Source: Bugula neritina (lineage: Eukaryota > Bryozoa > Gymnolaemata > Cheilostomatida > Bugulidae). Taken from it: a stretch of 64,000 bases of DNA. The stretch covers positions 33,395,773 through 33,459,772 of the forward strand of contig OZ037766.1 of assembly GCA_964035545.1 (NCBI GenBank), given 5' to 3'. This document shows positions 23,866 through 35,900 of this stretch, piece by piece. A program made the position numbers and the translations under genes. Each line of letters opens with the position of its first letter. The first letter of the stretch is position 1. The notes beneath the pieces are model-generated. The model was not told the origin of the DNA. It saw only the letters and a list, made by a program, of their open reading frames with translations, and did not search any database.

Positions 23866-23915
23866 TTGGGGGTATAGTGGTTAGAGTACAGACCTTTAGT
23901 CTTGTCAGGAAAATG
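23866..23915 (+). mobile_element. Possible tRNA-derived SINE head
   Basis: gggtatagtggttagagtac resembles the 5' part of a tRNA with an A-box, followed by cagacctttagtc. No convincing B-box follows, so this would be a truncated SINE. Weak call. Confidence 0.3.
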
Positions 23916-24371
23916 TGTCAGTGTGTGTCATATATATATATATATATATAGGAAAATGTGCCAGTGTGTGTCATATATATTATAGGAAAATGCCAGTTAT
24001 CTTGGCACTATGCAATATGTTGAATAAATTTCTATATATTTATTATAGGCAGGCATAAAGTAATGTTATATACTACACATAATTATATTATAGTAATGTT
24101 ATATACTATACATAATTATATTATAGTAATGCTATAATGTTATAAACTTTCGTAGAACTGCTTGGAGTTGAAAATAGATAGTGCGGTTTTGTAAAGCAGC
24201 ATTGAACATAAATAGGAAATGAAATTGCAATGTAATGTAATATTTTTTAAAGCTTTGTTCAAGTAAAAACTAGATCAAACAGAGAAATGTTACATAGTTT
24301 GATATCAGTTGTGAGTTTGCATGTACAACTACATCTCACTGCAGAAAGTTGAAATGCAATATCCATCTATC

Positions 24372-25899
24372 TTACTCTGTATTATAATCATCTATTGCCA
24401 AGGCATCCGCGCTTGTTAGTGTTACAGAAACCCACGCTGATTCTGTGGTGGTAGCAGTGGTAGTTGTAGTAGGGGTGGTAGTTGTAGTAGGGGTGGCGGT
24501 AGATGTAGTGGAGACATCACAAGGGACGTTAGATTGGTAGTCACACCGCTGGGTGACTCTGTCGTACCTCTGGTTAACAGGACAGACTCGCAGTATTGGG
24601 TTATAGTTGGCGCACTGATAGTATCTGCTGCAGGAACAAGGGTCAGCCTTGAGTCCTTCTGCTTCAGTACATACCACACCTGGGAAATTACAGTAGTATA
24701 CACAACATCTGGGGAACTGTAATATACACCACATCTGGGAGATTACAGTAGTATAAATTACATTTGGGGAATTACAGTAGTATACACAACATCTGGGGAA
24801 TTACAGTAATATAAACCACATCTGGGGCATTACAGTAGTATACACAATATCTAGGGAATTACAGTAGTATACACAACATCTGGGGAATTACAGTAATATA
24901 AACCACATCTGGGGCATTACAGTAATATACACAATATCTGGGGAACTACAGTAGTATACACACATTATATGTTATAGTATCTGTACATTGTGCCACAGTG
25001 TGTTTTCTGGTATGAGTATCATATGATCATACTCACTCTCTTCACAAGTAGTAGGGGTAGTCATAGACATTGCTGTAGTGGTAGTCATAGACATTGCTGT
25101 AGTGGTAGTCATAGACATTGCTGTAGTGGTAGATATAGACATTGCTGTAGTGGTAGTCATAGGCATTACTGTAGTGGAAGTCAGTATTGAAAGATTAACT
25201 ACCTAAACCATCCACAGTTCTAGCTTGTAGACTAATCTCAAACTATATACATATTTGTTAAAATGTGTTATGGGATATTTTATAGTGACATTTACCATAT
25301 TCTCATTCATAGTATGGTAACTAATTCTGGTGATTATATGTGGAGGAGTAGAAGTTGCTTTCACAGCAAAGGCTATCATTTAGCTATAGATAACAATCAG
25401 CACATTCAACAGAGTTATTTTATATACTGCTTACTGTGATAAATCACCATGGAATTATCTCCCTTGACATCAGTAGCATTTTCAACTGTAACAGTTGCAT
25501 TTGAAACTAGGCATAGCTTTTTCTTTATAGAGAAGCTGAAAGCTGTACAGTTGCTGTTTAAGTTGAGTAGGCAAAGACCTCCACACTCTGTCACTGATCT
25601 TATATCATAGAATGTGTGTGAGGGATCAATGATAGCCAAGCTGAACTTTGTGGATGTGAAACCAGTGGTTCTGGGAGGCTGGTGCTGAGACACATAGACT
25701 CCTGGAATCTAAGTTGTATGCAAAGTATTATATGTACAAACTTTAGGCAACTCTGTTGCATGTAGATCTTATGTAAGTGTAGTGTGGGAATAGTGCAGTG
25801 CAGTATAGTATAGTGTAAGTATCGTGTAAATGTAGCAAAAATGCTTACCTTAGAAAATATCAAAAAAACAAAATAGTAGAAATTGAATGAAGCCGTCAT
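24372..25899 (-). CDS. Gene B: secreted PAN / Thr-rich / chitin-binding protein
   Basis: Four exons on the minus strand: 25899-25849, 25708-25435, 25168-25037, 24679-24372; phases 0, 1, 1; 254 residues. Exon 1 encodes the signal peptide MTASFNFYYFVFLIFSK. Exon 2 is a PAN/apple-like domain (HTFYDIRSVTECGGLCLL, then C.AFSF...LCLVSN). Exon 3 is a short linker of TTTAMSM-type repeats. Exon 4 has a type-2 chitin-binding domain (VVCTEAEGLKADPCSCSRYY, QCANYNPILRVCP, RCDYQSNVPC) and then a second Thr-rich tail ending DDYNTE. The linker is much shorter than in gene A (44 against 224 codons), while exon phases are identical and exon 1 is also 51 nt. The ATG chosen is the first in its frame. Probably an extracellular chitin- or glycan-associated protein; function is inferred from domains only. 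Confidence 0.85.
24690..24960. repeat. 29-bp minisatellite, gene B intron 3
   Basis: About 9 copies of a 29-bp unit (core attacagtagtatacacaac, then atctgggga). On the gene's strand each unit reads ...tgtaattccccag..., nearly the same as the real acceptor of exon 4 (ctgtaatttcccag ending at 24680), so the array looks like a duplicated acceptor region. Confidence 0.94.
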
Positions 25900-25974
25900 T
25901 TCTTGCTGTTGAGTTGTATCTTCCACTGCAGCTGTTAGTAAAGGAGTTGTAATGTTCTCCTCACTCAATTTAGA

Positions 25975-27249
25975 GAATTATGTAGAGTGGTGGAATATGT
26001 AGAGTGATGGAATATGTAGAGTGATGGAATATGTAGAGTGATGGACTATGTGGAGTGATGGAATATGTAGAGTGATGGACTATGTGGAGTGATGGAATAT
26101 GTAGAGTGATGGAATATGTAGAGTGATGGAATATGTAGAGTGATGGAATATGTAGAGTGATGGAATATGTGGAGTGGTGGAATATGTAGAGTGATGGAAT
26201 ATGTAGAGTGATGGAATATGTAGAGTGATGGAATATGTAGAGTGATGGACTATGTGGAGTGATGGAATATGTAGAGTGATGGAATATGTAGAGTGATGGA
26301 CTATGTGGAGTGATGGAATATGTGGAGTGGTGGAATATGTAGAGTGATGGAATATGTAGAGTGATGGAATATGTAGAGTGATGGACTATGTGGAGTGATG
26401 GAATATGTAGAGTGATGGAATATGTGGAGTGATGGAATATGTAGAGTTATGGAATATGTAGAGTGATGGAATATGTAGAGTGATGGAATATGTAGAGTGG
26501 TGGAATATGTAGAGTGATGGAATATGTAGAGTGATGGACTATGTGGAGTGATGGAATATGTAGAGTGATGGAATATGTAGAGTGATGGACTATGTGGAGT
26601 GATGGAATATGTAGAGTGATGGAATATGTAGAGTGGTGGAATATGTAGAGTTATGGAATATGTAGAGTGATGGAATATGTAGAGTGATGGAATATGTAGA
26701 GTGATGGAATATGTAGAGTGATGGAATATGTAGAGTGATGGAATATGTAGAGTGATGGACTATGTGGAGTGATGGAATATGTGGAGTGGTGGAATATGTA
26801 GAGTGATGGAATATGTAGAGTGATGGAATATGTAGAGTGATGGACTATGTGGAGTGATGGAATATGTAGAGTGATGGAATATGTGGAGTGATGGAATATG
26901 TAGAGTTATGGAATATGTAGAGTGATGGAATATGTAGAGTGATGGAATATGTAGAGTGGTGGAATATGTAGAGTGATGGAATATGTAGAGTGATGGACTA
27001 TGTGGAGTGATGGAATATGTAGAGTGATGGAATATGTAGAGTGATGGACTATGTGGAGTGATGGAATATGTAGAGTGATGGAATATGTAGAGTGGTGGAA
27101 TATGTAGAGTTATGGAATATGTAGAGTGATGGAATATGTAGAGTTATGGAATATGTAGAGTGATGGAATATGTAGAGTTATGGAATATGTAGAGTGATGG
27201 AATATGTAGAGTGAAGGAATATGTAGAGTGATGGAATATATGGAGTGAT
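25975..27249. repeat. 17-bp minisatellite upstream of gene B
   Basis: About 75 copies of gtagagtgatggaatat with tgga/taga, gact and gttat variants. Starts about 75 bases upstream of the gene B ATG, so it occupies the expected promoter or 5' UTR. Longer runs are duplicated: the variant order at about 26220-26640 recurs at about 26735-27115. The array continues at 29825-29868 after an inserted element. Confidence 0.96.
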
Positions 27250-28162
27250 CACAGTTGGTTTAAGGTCATTACTTTCCACATTCAGGCACTGCTTTATGTT
27301 ATATATAAACGGTTTCCAGGGGATAGCTCGAACAGTTTTTGTCTCACATTAACAAATTTTACATGAAAAGATAGCTCTTGCATTCCTCTTTCATATACTT
27401 TTTTAATTTTTCAATAAAAATTTTTTTGAGAAAGTTGTTGCATAATAAGTAAAATTTTACACCCTCCATGTTCCACTGCTGTAGCACAGGGGATTCATTT
27501 TATAAAGTATAAAAGTTAAACTTGACATTCCTTGATATGTTTTCTCTAATATACTTTCTTTGTTTTTTGAAATTCTGTTTATGCTCTTCACAATTTGGTA
27601 AAAACATACACCATTTTGCAAGTTTCACTGCAATTTTCTAAATTCTTCATATGGTGGTTCTAGCTACGCTCCTGTGACTAATTATAACATTCCTAGTACG
27701 TTTGCCGCTCTGCGCTATCACAATAACACATAGTACCCTCTCGCACAAATTGGCAGTCTATTGGATTTCTGCCAATATAATGTTCCCTGTTTTACATTAG
27801 CACTTAGCTGAATCATCTCACTATGTTACAATAATATATTGAAAATGCCTCAGCACAACATAATTCTTTGTTTGTTTGGCAGAGTTAATTTCAGCTAAAT
27901 CACTTCACTTTGCAGTCTTGTCAGTAAAGGTCTGTCTATAGAGCAGCAGGTGCACTTTCAGTTTCTCTAATTCACATATGATTATTTTAAGTACATTGTA
28001 TTCTATAAGATCAATTTAAGGTTTAGTCCAGTGTTCAGCATCTAATTATTATGCATGTATGTTGTCTTACTGTTGAACAAAAGTTAAAAAAAACTTTACA
28101 ATTATAGCCATATTTATTATACATGCGTAGGATTTGCATAAGTTGACAAAAAAAATTGCGAC

Positions 28163-28240
28163 AAAACAGGGTTGAACCATAACCAACTAACTCCTCGCTG
28201 ACGCCTCTAACCTCTAGACCACGCAGTCATCGTTACTAAG
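28163..28240 (-). mobile_element. tRNA-like module in left arm of the foldback element
   Basis: On the minus strand: gactgcgtggtctagaggtt (A-box TGGTCTAGAGG) and, about 35 bases on, ggttcaaccc (B-box-like). Arrangement is that of a tRNA or tRNA-derived SINE, but I could not pair a good acceptor stem, so a functional tRNA gene is unlikely. Confidence 0.4.
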
Positions 28241-28989
28241 ACGCGCACTATATGAGTAACTATCATTACATAAATATTTCGCGCGCAAAAGGGTTATAAT
28301 TATTAGGCTGTCAATTCATGTTGATAGCAGTCAACTGTTGCAATAGTCTCGGGTTACTAGCAAAGCTAATGGTTTTGAACAAATAACCCAAAAGTTTAAA
28401 AATAAGTAGCTTGCGTATTACTAGCTACAAAAACAGGTCTGAAATAGACTGGTAAAGCAAGCTCTTATTGTAGAGTTTGCAGATGTGCTCTAAAATAAAA
28501 CTTAAACTGTATGGTATTACATAAGTATTTGTATGCGAGAGATAAATGGACATTACTGAGTTTCTGGAAAACAACATACTTGAAGTTAACTTTGACAATG
28601 GTGTGTTATTTTCATCATACACTAGCACAGATAGGGCCTATAGCATAAATCTCTAATCATATGAATCTTTATGAAGCCCACAGCTCATGTAAGGGTGGCA
28701 AATGTAATTTGAAACTAAAAATTATGTTGCTGCATTTTGTCTAAGGTATATTAGAGAGCAGAATTTGGTTTTACTAGCCTGCCCCAACGGCATTCTACAA
28801 TGCAGCTTATATGCTGGCAGTTGTAATAAGTACTGCCAATAGCAAGGTTACTATCACTGCTAGCTCTGTGCAGTATGTAACCTCTTGAATAATTGCGCCA
28901 ATTTTAAACTCTTGGAAGTTGGCCAAGTTATCATATCGCAGCCAGCCACCGGAGACAAAGCATCAGAGCTATTCATATAATATTATACT

Positions 28990-29052
28990 GATGCACTTGG
29001 TAGCAGAGTGGCTAATCTAATATAGTTCAAAGTTCAACACCCTTTACTTTGG
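28990..29052 (+). mobile_element. tRNA-like module in right arm of the foldback element
   Basis: Plus strand: gcacttggtagcagagtggc then agttcaacaccc, in mirrored position and orientation to the module at 28163-28240. More degenerate than its partner. Confidence 0.3.
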
Positions 29053-29868
29053 GAATACAGCCTCTTTTTTTAGGTTTACCTTACAAAGCATGAAAATATC
29101 TAAACTGATATTCTGATAATTTAGAGGTACATTTTGAAAACTAGGTTAATTGCACTTGTTTGCACAACAACAATAATAAATTAGATATTATGCAGGATAA
29201 TAAAAACACACATAATACTATATAATATATTATAATGATAATAATATAATATTATAAGTACCATTACTGCATTTTATAAATTACATGGTTGCCAAAAAAA
29301 TGTTTCACAAATTTTGTAATTATACATCAAAAATAGAACTAGCTAGGCAGCAGGTTAGAATAGAGTAAATTTTTAAAACATGAAATCATGATTTGACTAT
29401 TGTTTTATTTAGGCCAACCAACCTAGGAATACAAGATTGGGTTTTAGCTGACAGTTTATAACATTTAGCTTTTGAGCCAGCAGCACTGGCACTTGTGAAG
29501 TATAGGCAAAGTTAGTGAAGCGAGACTAACAAGCACTCAAATACAAGGCATATTGAGACACAATAACAAGTCAGGAGCGTATAAATTGAAAAGAATGTGG
29601 AAGGGGGACTATGTTTTTCAACAAGCTATAACTTAAACATGAATTAGCTTTTGAAAAAAATAAAAAAGTATATTGGAGAACATAAGTTTCTTTATCTTTT
29701 TATATTTTTTTTGTTCCTGTGACATTCAACCTGTTCGAGCTATCAGTGGAACATTGTTCATATAGAACATAAAGCACCTGGCAAAGAGCCAGAAAATGAA
29801 AAGTATGACCTTAAACCAACTGTGATGGAATATGTAGAGTGATGGAATATGTGGAGTGATGGAATAGA

Positions 29869-30266
29869 GAGCTTCTGCTTATTTAGACAGCAACTGCTGG
29901 ATTTGTATGCATTTCAACCAGAATATGGTAATTATATTGACCTAATGGGGAAATTTACATAATTTCTTTAAAAACCAGTGCTGTGCAAACTGAAGGGCTA
30001 ATTTCTCATTAGATTTCAACTTTTTTTATTGATTTGTCTATTTTTATTTTAGGAAACTGTACAAAAAGTTGTTTTGGTGAGCAGAAAGACAAAAGGCAAA
30101 CATGTTATAATATAGATATATATAATACTAAAGGTAGACAAGCAATATTTGGTATTATTCCAAAGTAGTTAGTTATAAAAATAACACTGTAAGTTTAAAA
30201 CTCCGCCTTAGAAACTAAATTTTTAAAATATATGAAGTTTTCTGTAGTTATTAAACATGCCATGCA
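29869..30266. other. Intergenic, 3' side of gene C
   Basis: AT-rich unique sequence. TTTATT at 30025-30030 (AATAAA on minus) may be the gene C poly(A) signal, about 240 bases after its stop. Confidence 0.4.
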
Positions 30267-31226
30267 TTACTTTCCAAGCCAGTTCAAAATTTCTCCAATA
30301 ATAGTTCCAACTGAGCCTGAATCTTCCTCTTCAGTGGTTGTCGTTGGCGTAGTGGTGGTAGTGGTGGTGGTAGTGGTGGTGGTAGTGGTGGTGGTTGTGG
30401 TGGTACTGGTGGTGGTACTGGTGGTGGTTGAAGTGGTTGTGGTTGGAGTAGTGGTGGTTGGAGTGGTGGTGGTAGTGGTTGGAGTTATTGTGGTGGTAGT
30501 AGTGATGGTAGGAATATGCACTGAAAAAGTTTACAGGAACAGCTATACAAACCAACTTTAAAAATCTGAGTAATCATGGTTCACTAAAAGTATATGCTAT
30601 TTACAGCTCAAAGTCTTATGATAGATTATCTTTTTAATGCAATTCATAGTATGAATGAAAAGATACTTTGGAATTACTGTTTTATAATTAAAATAGTTTG
30701 TTATTTCTTACAATGGTAAATAGATAACTTGTCATCCATTTTGCAGTTAGTGCACACTCCGTCGCTTATGGTTGTCCTGTTAGAAACATAACAGTTCCTT
30801 CCCCTCTTTTGGTAACCAAACGAAGAACAAGTAGAATTCAAATTAAACACACAAAGACCTCCACACTCTACTGCTGATCTTACATCATAGAATGTGTGTG
30901 AGGGGTCAATGGTATCTAGGTTAGCCTTCTGAAAAACTGCTCCATTGAAGGAGAGAAATTGGCCAACTGGAATATCTGATTTTACAATCTAGAAATATGA
31001 ATAGATTTAGGTCAGCATAACAGATATATATTCGTTTAGTATGTGACATGTATATATTTTTCACATTGAAATATTATTTCAATTTAAAGAAATATCAACA
31101 GTTACAAGTTCCCGCTACCTGAACAGGACAAAGCGGAGATAGGTGAGAAGAAAATCAACAGTTACAAATTACCTTGAACAATGTGAAATAAAGCAACTTA
31201 TAGATGCAATTGACCAATAACTTCAT
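30267..31226 (-). CDS. Gene C: secreted PAN / Thr-rich protein lacking the chitin-binding domain
   Basis: Three exons on the minus strand: 31226-31173, 30988-30712, 30520-30267; phases 0 and 1; 194 residues. Exon 1 encodes a signal peptide beginning MKLLVNCIYKLLYFTLF. Exon 2 is the PAN/apple-like domain (HTFYDVRSAVECGGLCVF, then C.SFGY...NCYVSN), closely similar to genes A and B. Exon 3 encodes a Thr-rich linker (TTTTTPTTTT type) and then, instead of splicing to a chitin-binding exon, reads into an acidic and hydrophobic tail EEEDSGSVGTIIGEILNWLG and stops. So it keeps the exon phases of its paralogues but has lost the fourth exon. The tail could be a short amphipathic helix. If the tail is functional the protein may associate with other partners rather than chitin; alternatively this is a decaying copy, though no frameshift is seen. 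Confidence 0.8.
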
Positions 31227-32991
31227 GTTGAAGGGTTGAAGAATGTTGTTTATCGTCTACTGATGACTGTATTCTAGAGATGTGAGGTTTATAGTTGGTT
31301 CTGTTAAAGTTGTGTTGACAGAGTAAGTCTTTAACTCTTAAACAGTAATATTGTCTACAGAAACTTTATTAACTGCATGCGATGTTTTTATAGTCAATAT
31401 TTTACAGAAAAAACTTTATTGGTAGAGTATATAATACTATTTTTAAGTAAATCTTTTAGATAAACTGATTGATCTGCCCAATAAATCAACAACATATTGT
31501 AATTTTTATATAACAAACTGTACCATCTAGCATATTATAGTATTACTGGCTTGTTCAGATTACTTGTGTAAACAGTTCTTATTGGTCGAGAGTACTTGTG
31601 TAAACAATTGTTATTCGTTGCCGGATGCATATTGATTTTATAATCAGCAGATTTGTTATTTGAGTTTGAGTTCCAGTATTTGACTTTTAATCTGAGATGA
31701 ACATGTATAAATTCATTATTTGAGCATAAAGTGAAGTCAGTAGATGTGACTCCTTGGTCAATATATAGCCGGCACACGAGCGTATATTTACATGCACACA
31801 TGTGCACATGAATTAACACACAAAATCTTACACTTACATGTATATTATGTACTTGTATATGTACATATACATGTATGTGTACATATACATCTATGTGTAT
31901 ATGTACACATACACATAGATGTATATAATGAGTTCACCAATATATTATGTAATGTAGCTGCATCTTTTGATTTTCTTCTAATTAGTGTTTTACTTCATAG
32001 TAGTACAAATGATGAGTATAATACATATAAAATATATAATTTTATATAATATATAATACATAATATAACATAACGTAGCCCAAGTACCGCAAATACAATA
32101 TAGAGTTAAAACTTGTTGGAGAGAACTGCTTTATTATGGTAGTATTGGGAAAGTACATATACTCCTATTTCATATCACATATTACCAACACAACAGCGAC
32201 TACATAAAAGTGAGCTTGACAGAAAAGTTGAAATTATTGTAAACATATTAAATCGTTTGCTAAACTTTTTATTTTATATAAGCAGTTGTTTATAAAAGCA
32301 AATGAAAGTGATATGGTGTTCAGCAACCTTGTGATACACACAGACAGACAGATATACAGACAGACAGACAGACAGAGTCGAATGTGACACCTTATACTAA
32401 TCACTAACATTATCGATAATAGATAAATCATCAAGGTGTAGGACTAGATACAGGATACAGGGCATAGGATACAGGATATAGGTATAGGTATAGGTAGATA
32501 TAATATATAGGGTATAGGGTATATAGGGTATAGGATATAGGATATAGGGTATAGGGTATAGGTATAGGTATAGGTAGATATAATATATAGGGTATAGGAT
32601 ATAGGGTATAGGGGATAGGATACAGGATATAGGGTATAGGATATAGGATATAGGATATAGGGTATAGGGTATAGGGTATTATAGGATATAGGATACAGAA
32701 TATAGGATACAGGGTATAGGATACAGGGTATAGGGTATAGGATATAGGGTATAGGATACAGAGTATAGGATATAGGATACAGGATATAGGGTATAGGGTA
32801 CAGGATATAGGGTACAGGATATAGGATATAGAGTATAGGGTACAGGGTATAGTGTATAGGATATAGGGTATACGGTATAGTGTATAGGATATAGGATATA
32901 GGGTATAGGGTATATAAGATATAGGGTATAGGATACAGGATATAGGATATAAGGTATATAGAGTATAGGGTATAGAGTATAGGGTATAACG
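31227..32991. other. Intergenic between gene C and the minus-strand channel gene
   Basis: 31227-31780 is unique AT-rich sequence. 31795-31925 is rich in alternating acatgt/tgtaca tracts that can form small hairpins. 32335-32375 is a short (cagacagacaga) run. 32435-32991 is a degenerate minisatellite. No gene seen. Confidence 0.6.
32435..32991. repeat. Degenerate 7/14-bp repeat (ggatatagggtata) directly behind the channel stop codon
   Basis: Mixed units of ggatata, gggtata, ggtatag and ggataca, about 75 in all. It reaches the stop codon of the channel gene (32992), so it must be part of that gene's 3' UTR or its immediate downstream sequence. Confidence 0.92.
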
Positions 32992-35900
32992 TTATGAAGC
33001 TTCAGCTGGGGCCACTTTTAGTTGCAAAGATGAGACTGATGCATTCTGTTTTCTTTTTCTGCAGATGCACTTGAACACCGCCTTTACACCGAACTCTAGA
33101 AACTCAAACAGAGTGAGAATACTCGCACCAACACACAGTCCCAAAGTTCCACCTAAACTCGCTAAAACGCAAAGTACTATTACAATATGACGATATCTTA
33201 GAAATTTCAACAGCGTTCTATAGGATTGCATTACTTTATCAGATGGACAGACATGAATAACTGCATATAATATGTTCAACAACTCGTTTACAGGGTTTGA
33301 CTAAGAACTGACCTATCATATCTCGAACGTCATAAGTGATTTCTTCGTCAAGTCTTTGGAAAGACATTTTCCCGTAGTATATGTTTAAGAGGATGTAGTT
33401 GTTTCGGTAAGATTCTACGAGATCTGTAATAGAATCAAAAGAGTTTACAAACAACAGTTGGAAACAAGAGAAAGTGGAGCTAAAGGAGTTTGTATTAACA
33501 TGAAACAGTGCAACATGAAAGAGTAGGTTTATATCCACATGAACCAGTGCAGCATGAAAGAGTAGGTTTATATTAACATGAAACAGTGCAACATGAAAGA
33601 GTAGGTTTATATCCACATGAACCAGTGCAGCATGAAAGAGTAGGTTTATATTAACATGAAACAGTGCAACATGAAATAGTGAGTTTGTATCAACAAGCAC
33701 ATGAGGAGCATGAGACACGAGTTACAGAATAAGTCACCCTGAGGCATTTGGTAGAGGTTGATGTACTTGGTGCTGGGAAACTTAGTGCTGGCGAGTTGCG
33801 CCGAAAATTCTGAAACTCTGCAAGCATCGTGACAGTCACATGACTTTAATCCTGCAGGATCAGATGCAAAGCTTCCTGAATAGATACGAGAGACTACACA
33901 TGTATAATATAATATATAGTATACAGTACAGTATAGTATATAGTATAGTATATATTATAGTATATAGTATAGTGTATAGTATAGTATAGTATGGTATAGT
34001 ATGGTATGGTATGGTATGGTATGGTATGGTATGGTATGGTATGGTATGGTATGGTATGGTATGGTATGGTATGGTATGGTATGGTATGGTATGGTATGGT
34101 ATGGTGTGGTATGGTGTAGTATAGTATATTATAGTATAGTATGTACAGTATAGTATAGTATAGTATAGTATAGTATGGTATAGTATAGTATAGCATAGCA
34201 TAGTATAGTATAGCATAGTATAGTATATATAAGTATATAGTACTAAGTATGTATAGTATAAAGTAGAGTATATATAAGTATATAGTACTAAGTATGTATA
34301 GTATAAAGTAGAGTATATATAAGTATATAGTACTAAGTATGTATAGTATAATATATAGCTTTAGATCTACGTACTCATGGCTGGGGTTGAACAGTTTAGC
34401 ATAGTTGGTAGCAGGCACGGTGCTGTTCCATTCAGAGCTGAAACCAAGGAATGAAAAAATAGAAATATATACAAACTAGAGTAATATATTCGATCTAATA
34501 CGTATCAAAGTAGAAATATATACAAACTAGAGTATTATATTCAATCTAATACGTATCAAAATCACTAAAGAGGAAACACAATTCTCTTGACTCAATTTAT
34601 GAAAATCTGAAAGACTGTGAAGTATAAAAATACTTGTATAATGCTGTGCCATGACTGCAGCTTTTATGACCTTGAAATGCAATTATACATTTCAGGAAGA
34701 GTTGTGGAGTTGTGTACCCACCAGGCTGAAGAGCGTCTCTGCACCCACACCTGTTGATGACGTATGCTGTCTTACACTCAACCTGGCAGGCTGAGTAGGA
34801 GTAGTGGTGGAAATAGTGCAAAGGGTTGAGATTCCTTTCCGTGTCAAAGCAGTCAGCACGGTTGTTGTCTGCCGGAGGTGGTTTCCTGTTAGTCTACAGT
34901 TTTATCATCATTTGTGAGTAGCTAGATGACACAGTTATACTGTGGGTAGCTAGATGACACAGTTATACTGTGAGTAACTAGATGATACATTTATACTGTG
35001 AGTAACTAGATGACACAGTTATACTGTGAGTAGCTAGATGACACAGTTATACTGTGAGTAGCTAGATGACCCAGTTATACTGTGAGTAGCTAGATTACAC
35101 AGTTATACTGTGAGTAGCTAGATGACACAGTTATATTGTGAATAACTAGATGACACAGTTATACTGTGAGTAGCTAGATGACACAGTTATACTGTGAGTA
35201 ACTAGATGACACAGTTATACTGTGAGTAGCTAGATTACACAGTTATACTGTGAGTAGCTAGATGACACAGTTATACTGTGAGTAGCTAGATGACACAGTT
35301 ATACTGTGAGTAGCTAGATTACACAGTTATACTGTGAGTAGCTAGATGACACAGTTATACTGTGAGTAGCTAGATGACACAGTTATACTGTGAGTAGCTA
35401 GATGACACAGTTATACTGTGAGTAGCTAGATTACACAGTTATACTGTGAGTAGCTAGATGACACAGTTATACTGTGAGTAGCTAGATTACACAGTTATAC
35501 TGTGAGTAGCTAGATGACACAGTTATACTGTGAGTAGCTAGATGACACAGTTATATTGTGAGTAACTAGACAGGATGTCACATGTAGTTATACCCCCTAA
35601 ACAAACTTTGCTGCACTGTAGGCCGTAACGTAAAAGGTGAGAGTCATTTTTACAAATTTCCGAGCGTCCTGTACGGCATTGTGTTACATTAGGATCAAGC
35701 ACTGCTTATTTCTAAAGGTTGTGGTGGGCTCCTTTGGACAGGAAGAAGTTCACATCAATTCATTGGATAGAAATGTTTAATAAGGTGTCATAAATCATAC
35801 CCAATAACACACTTTGAGAACTTCAGCCCGGACACATTAAAAATGGCTGAAATTTTACATTACGGCCTACGGTGCTCAAAGTGTGCCTAGGGGGATATGG

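Larger units (their letters stand above)
21000..24371. other. Intergenic region between genes A and B, rich in inverted-repeat elements
   Basis: No coding sequence seen. Holds a group of elements ending in GGGCACAATGGGCC-type inverted repeats (21513-22408), a large palindrome around TA repeats (22468-23080), TA microsatellites (23078-23140, 23180-23221), a degenerate catatagg/atatagca repeat (23300-23440), a short duplicated block with gccagtgtgtgtcatatata (23905-23990) and a tRNA-like module (about 23866). 21000-21500 and 24050-24370 look featureless. Confidence 0.7.
27250..29824. mobile_element. 2.6-kb foldback-type transposable element inserted in the 17-bp array
   Basis: Left end cacagttggtttaaggtcat and right end atgaccttaaaccaactgtg are exact reverse complements. 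Similarity between the two arms continues inward, imperfectly, for several hundred bases (shared blocks tgctttatgtt, gatagctcgaacag, tacgctcctg). It interrupts the 17-bp repeat exactly: agtgat on the left, atggaat on the right, implying a short target duplication (AT, GAT or TGAT; ambiguous because the element end is gtg). No transposase frame was found, so it is non-autonomous. Each arm contains a tRNA-like module. Confidence 0.82.

Noticed and set aside
28163-28240. Functional tRNA gene
   Set aside because: A- and B-box-like motifs are present but the acceptor and anticodon stems do not pair well by eye, and a degenerate mirrored copy lies in the other arm of the element. A covariance-model search for tRNA would decide.
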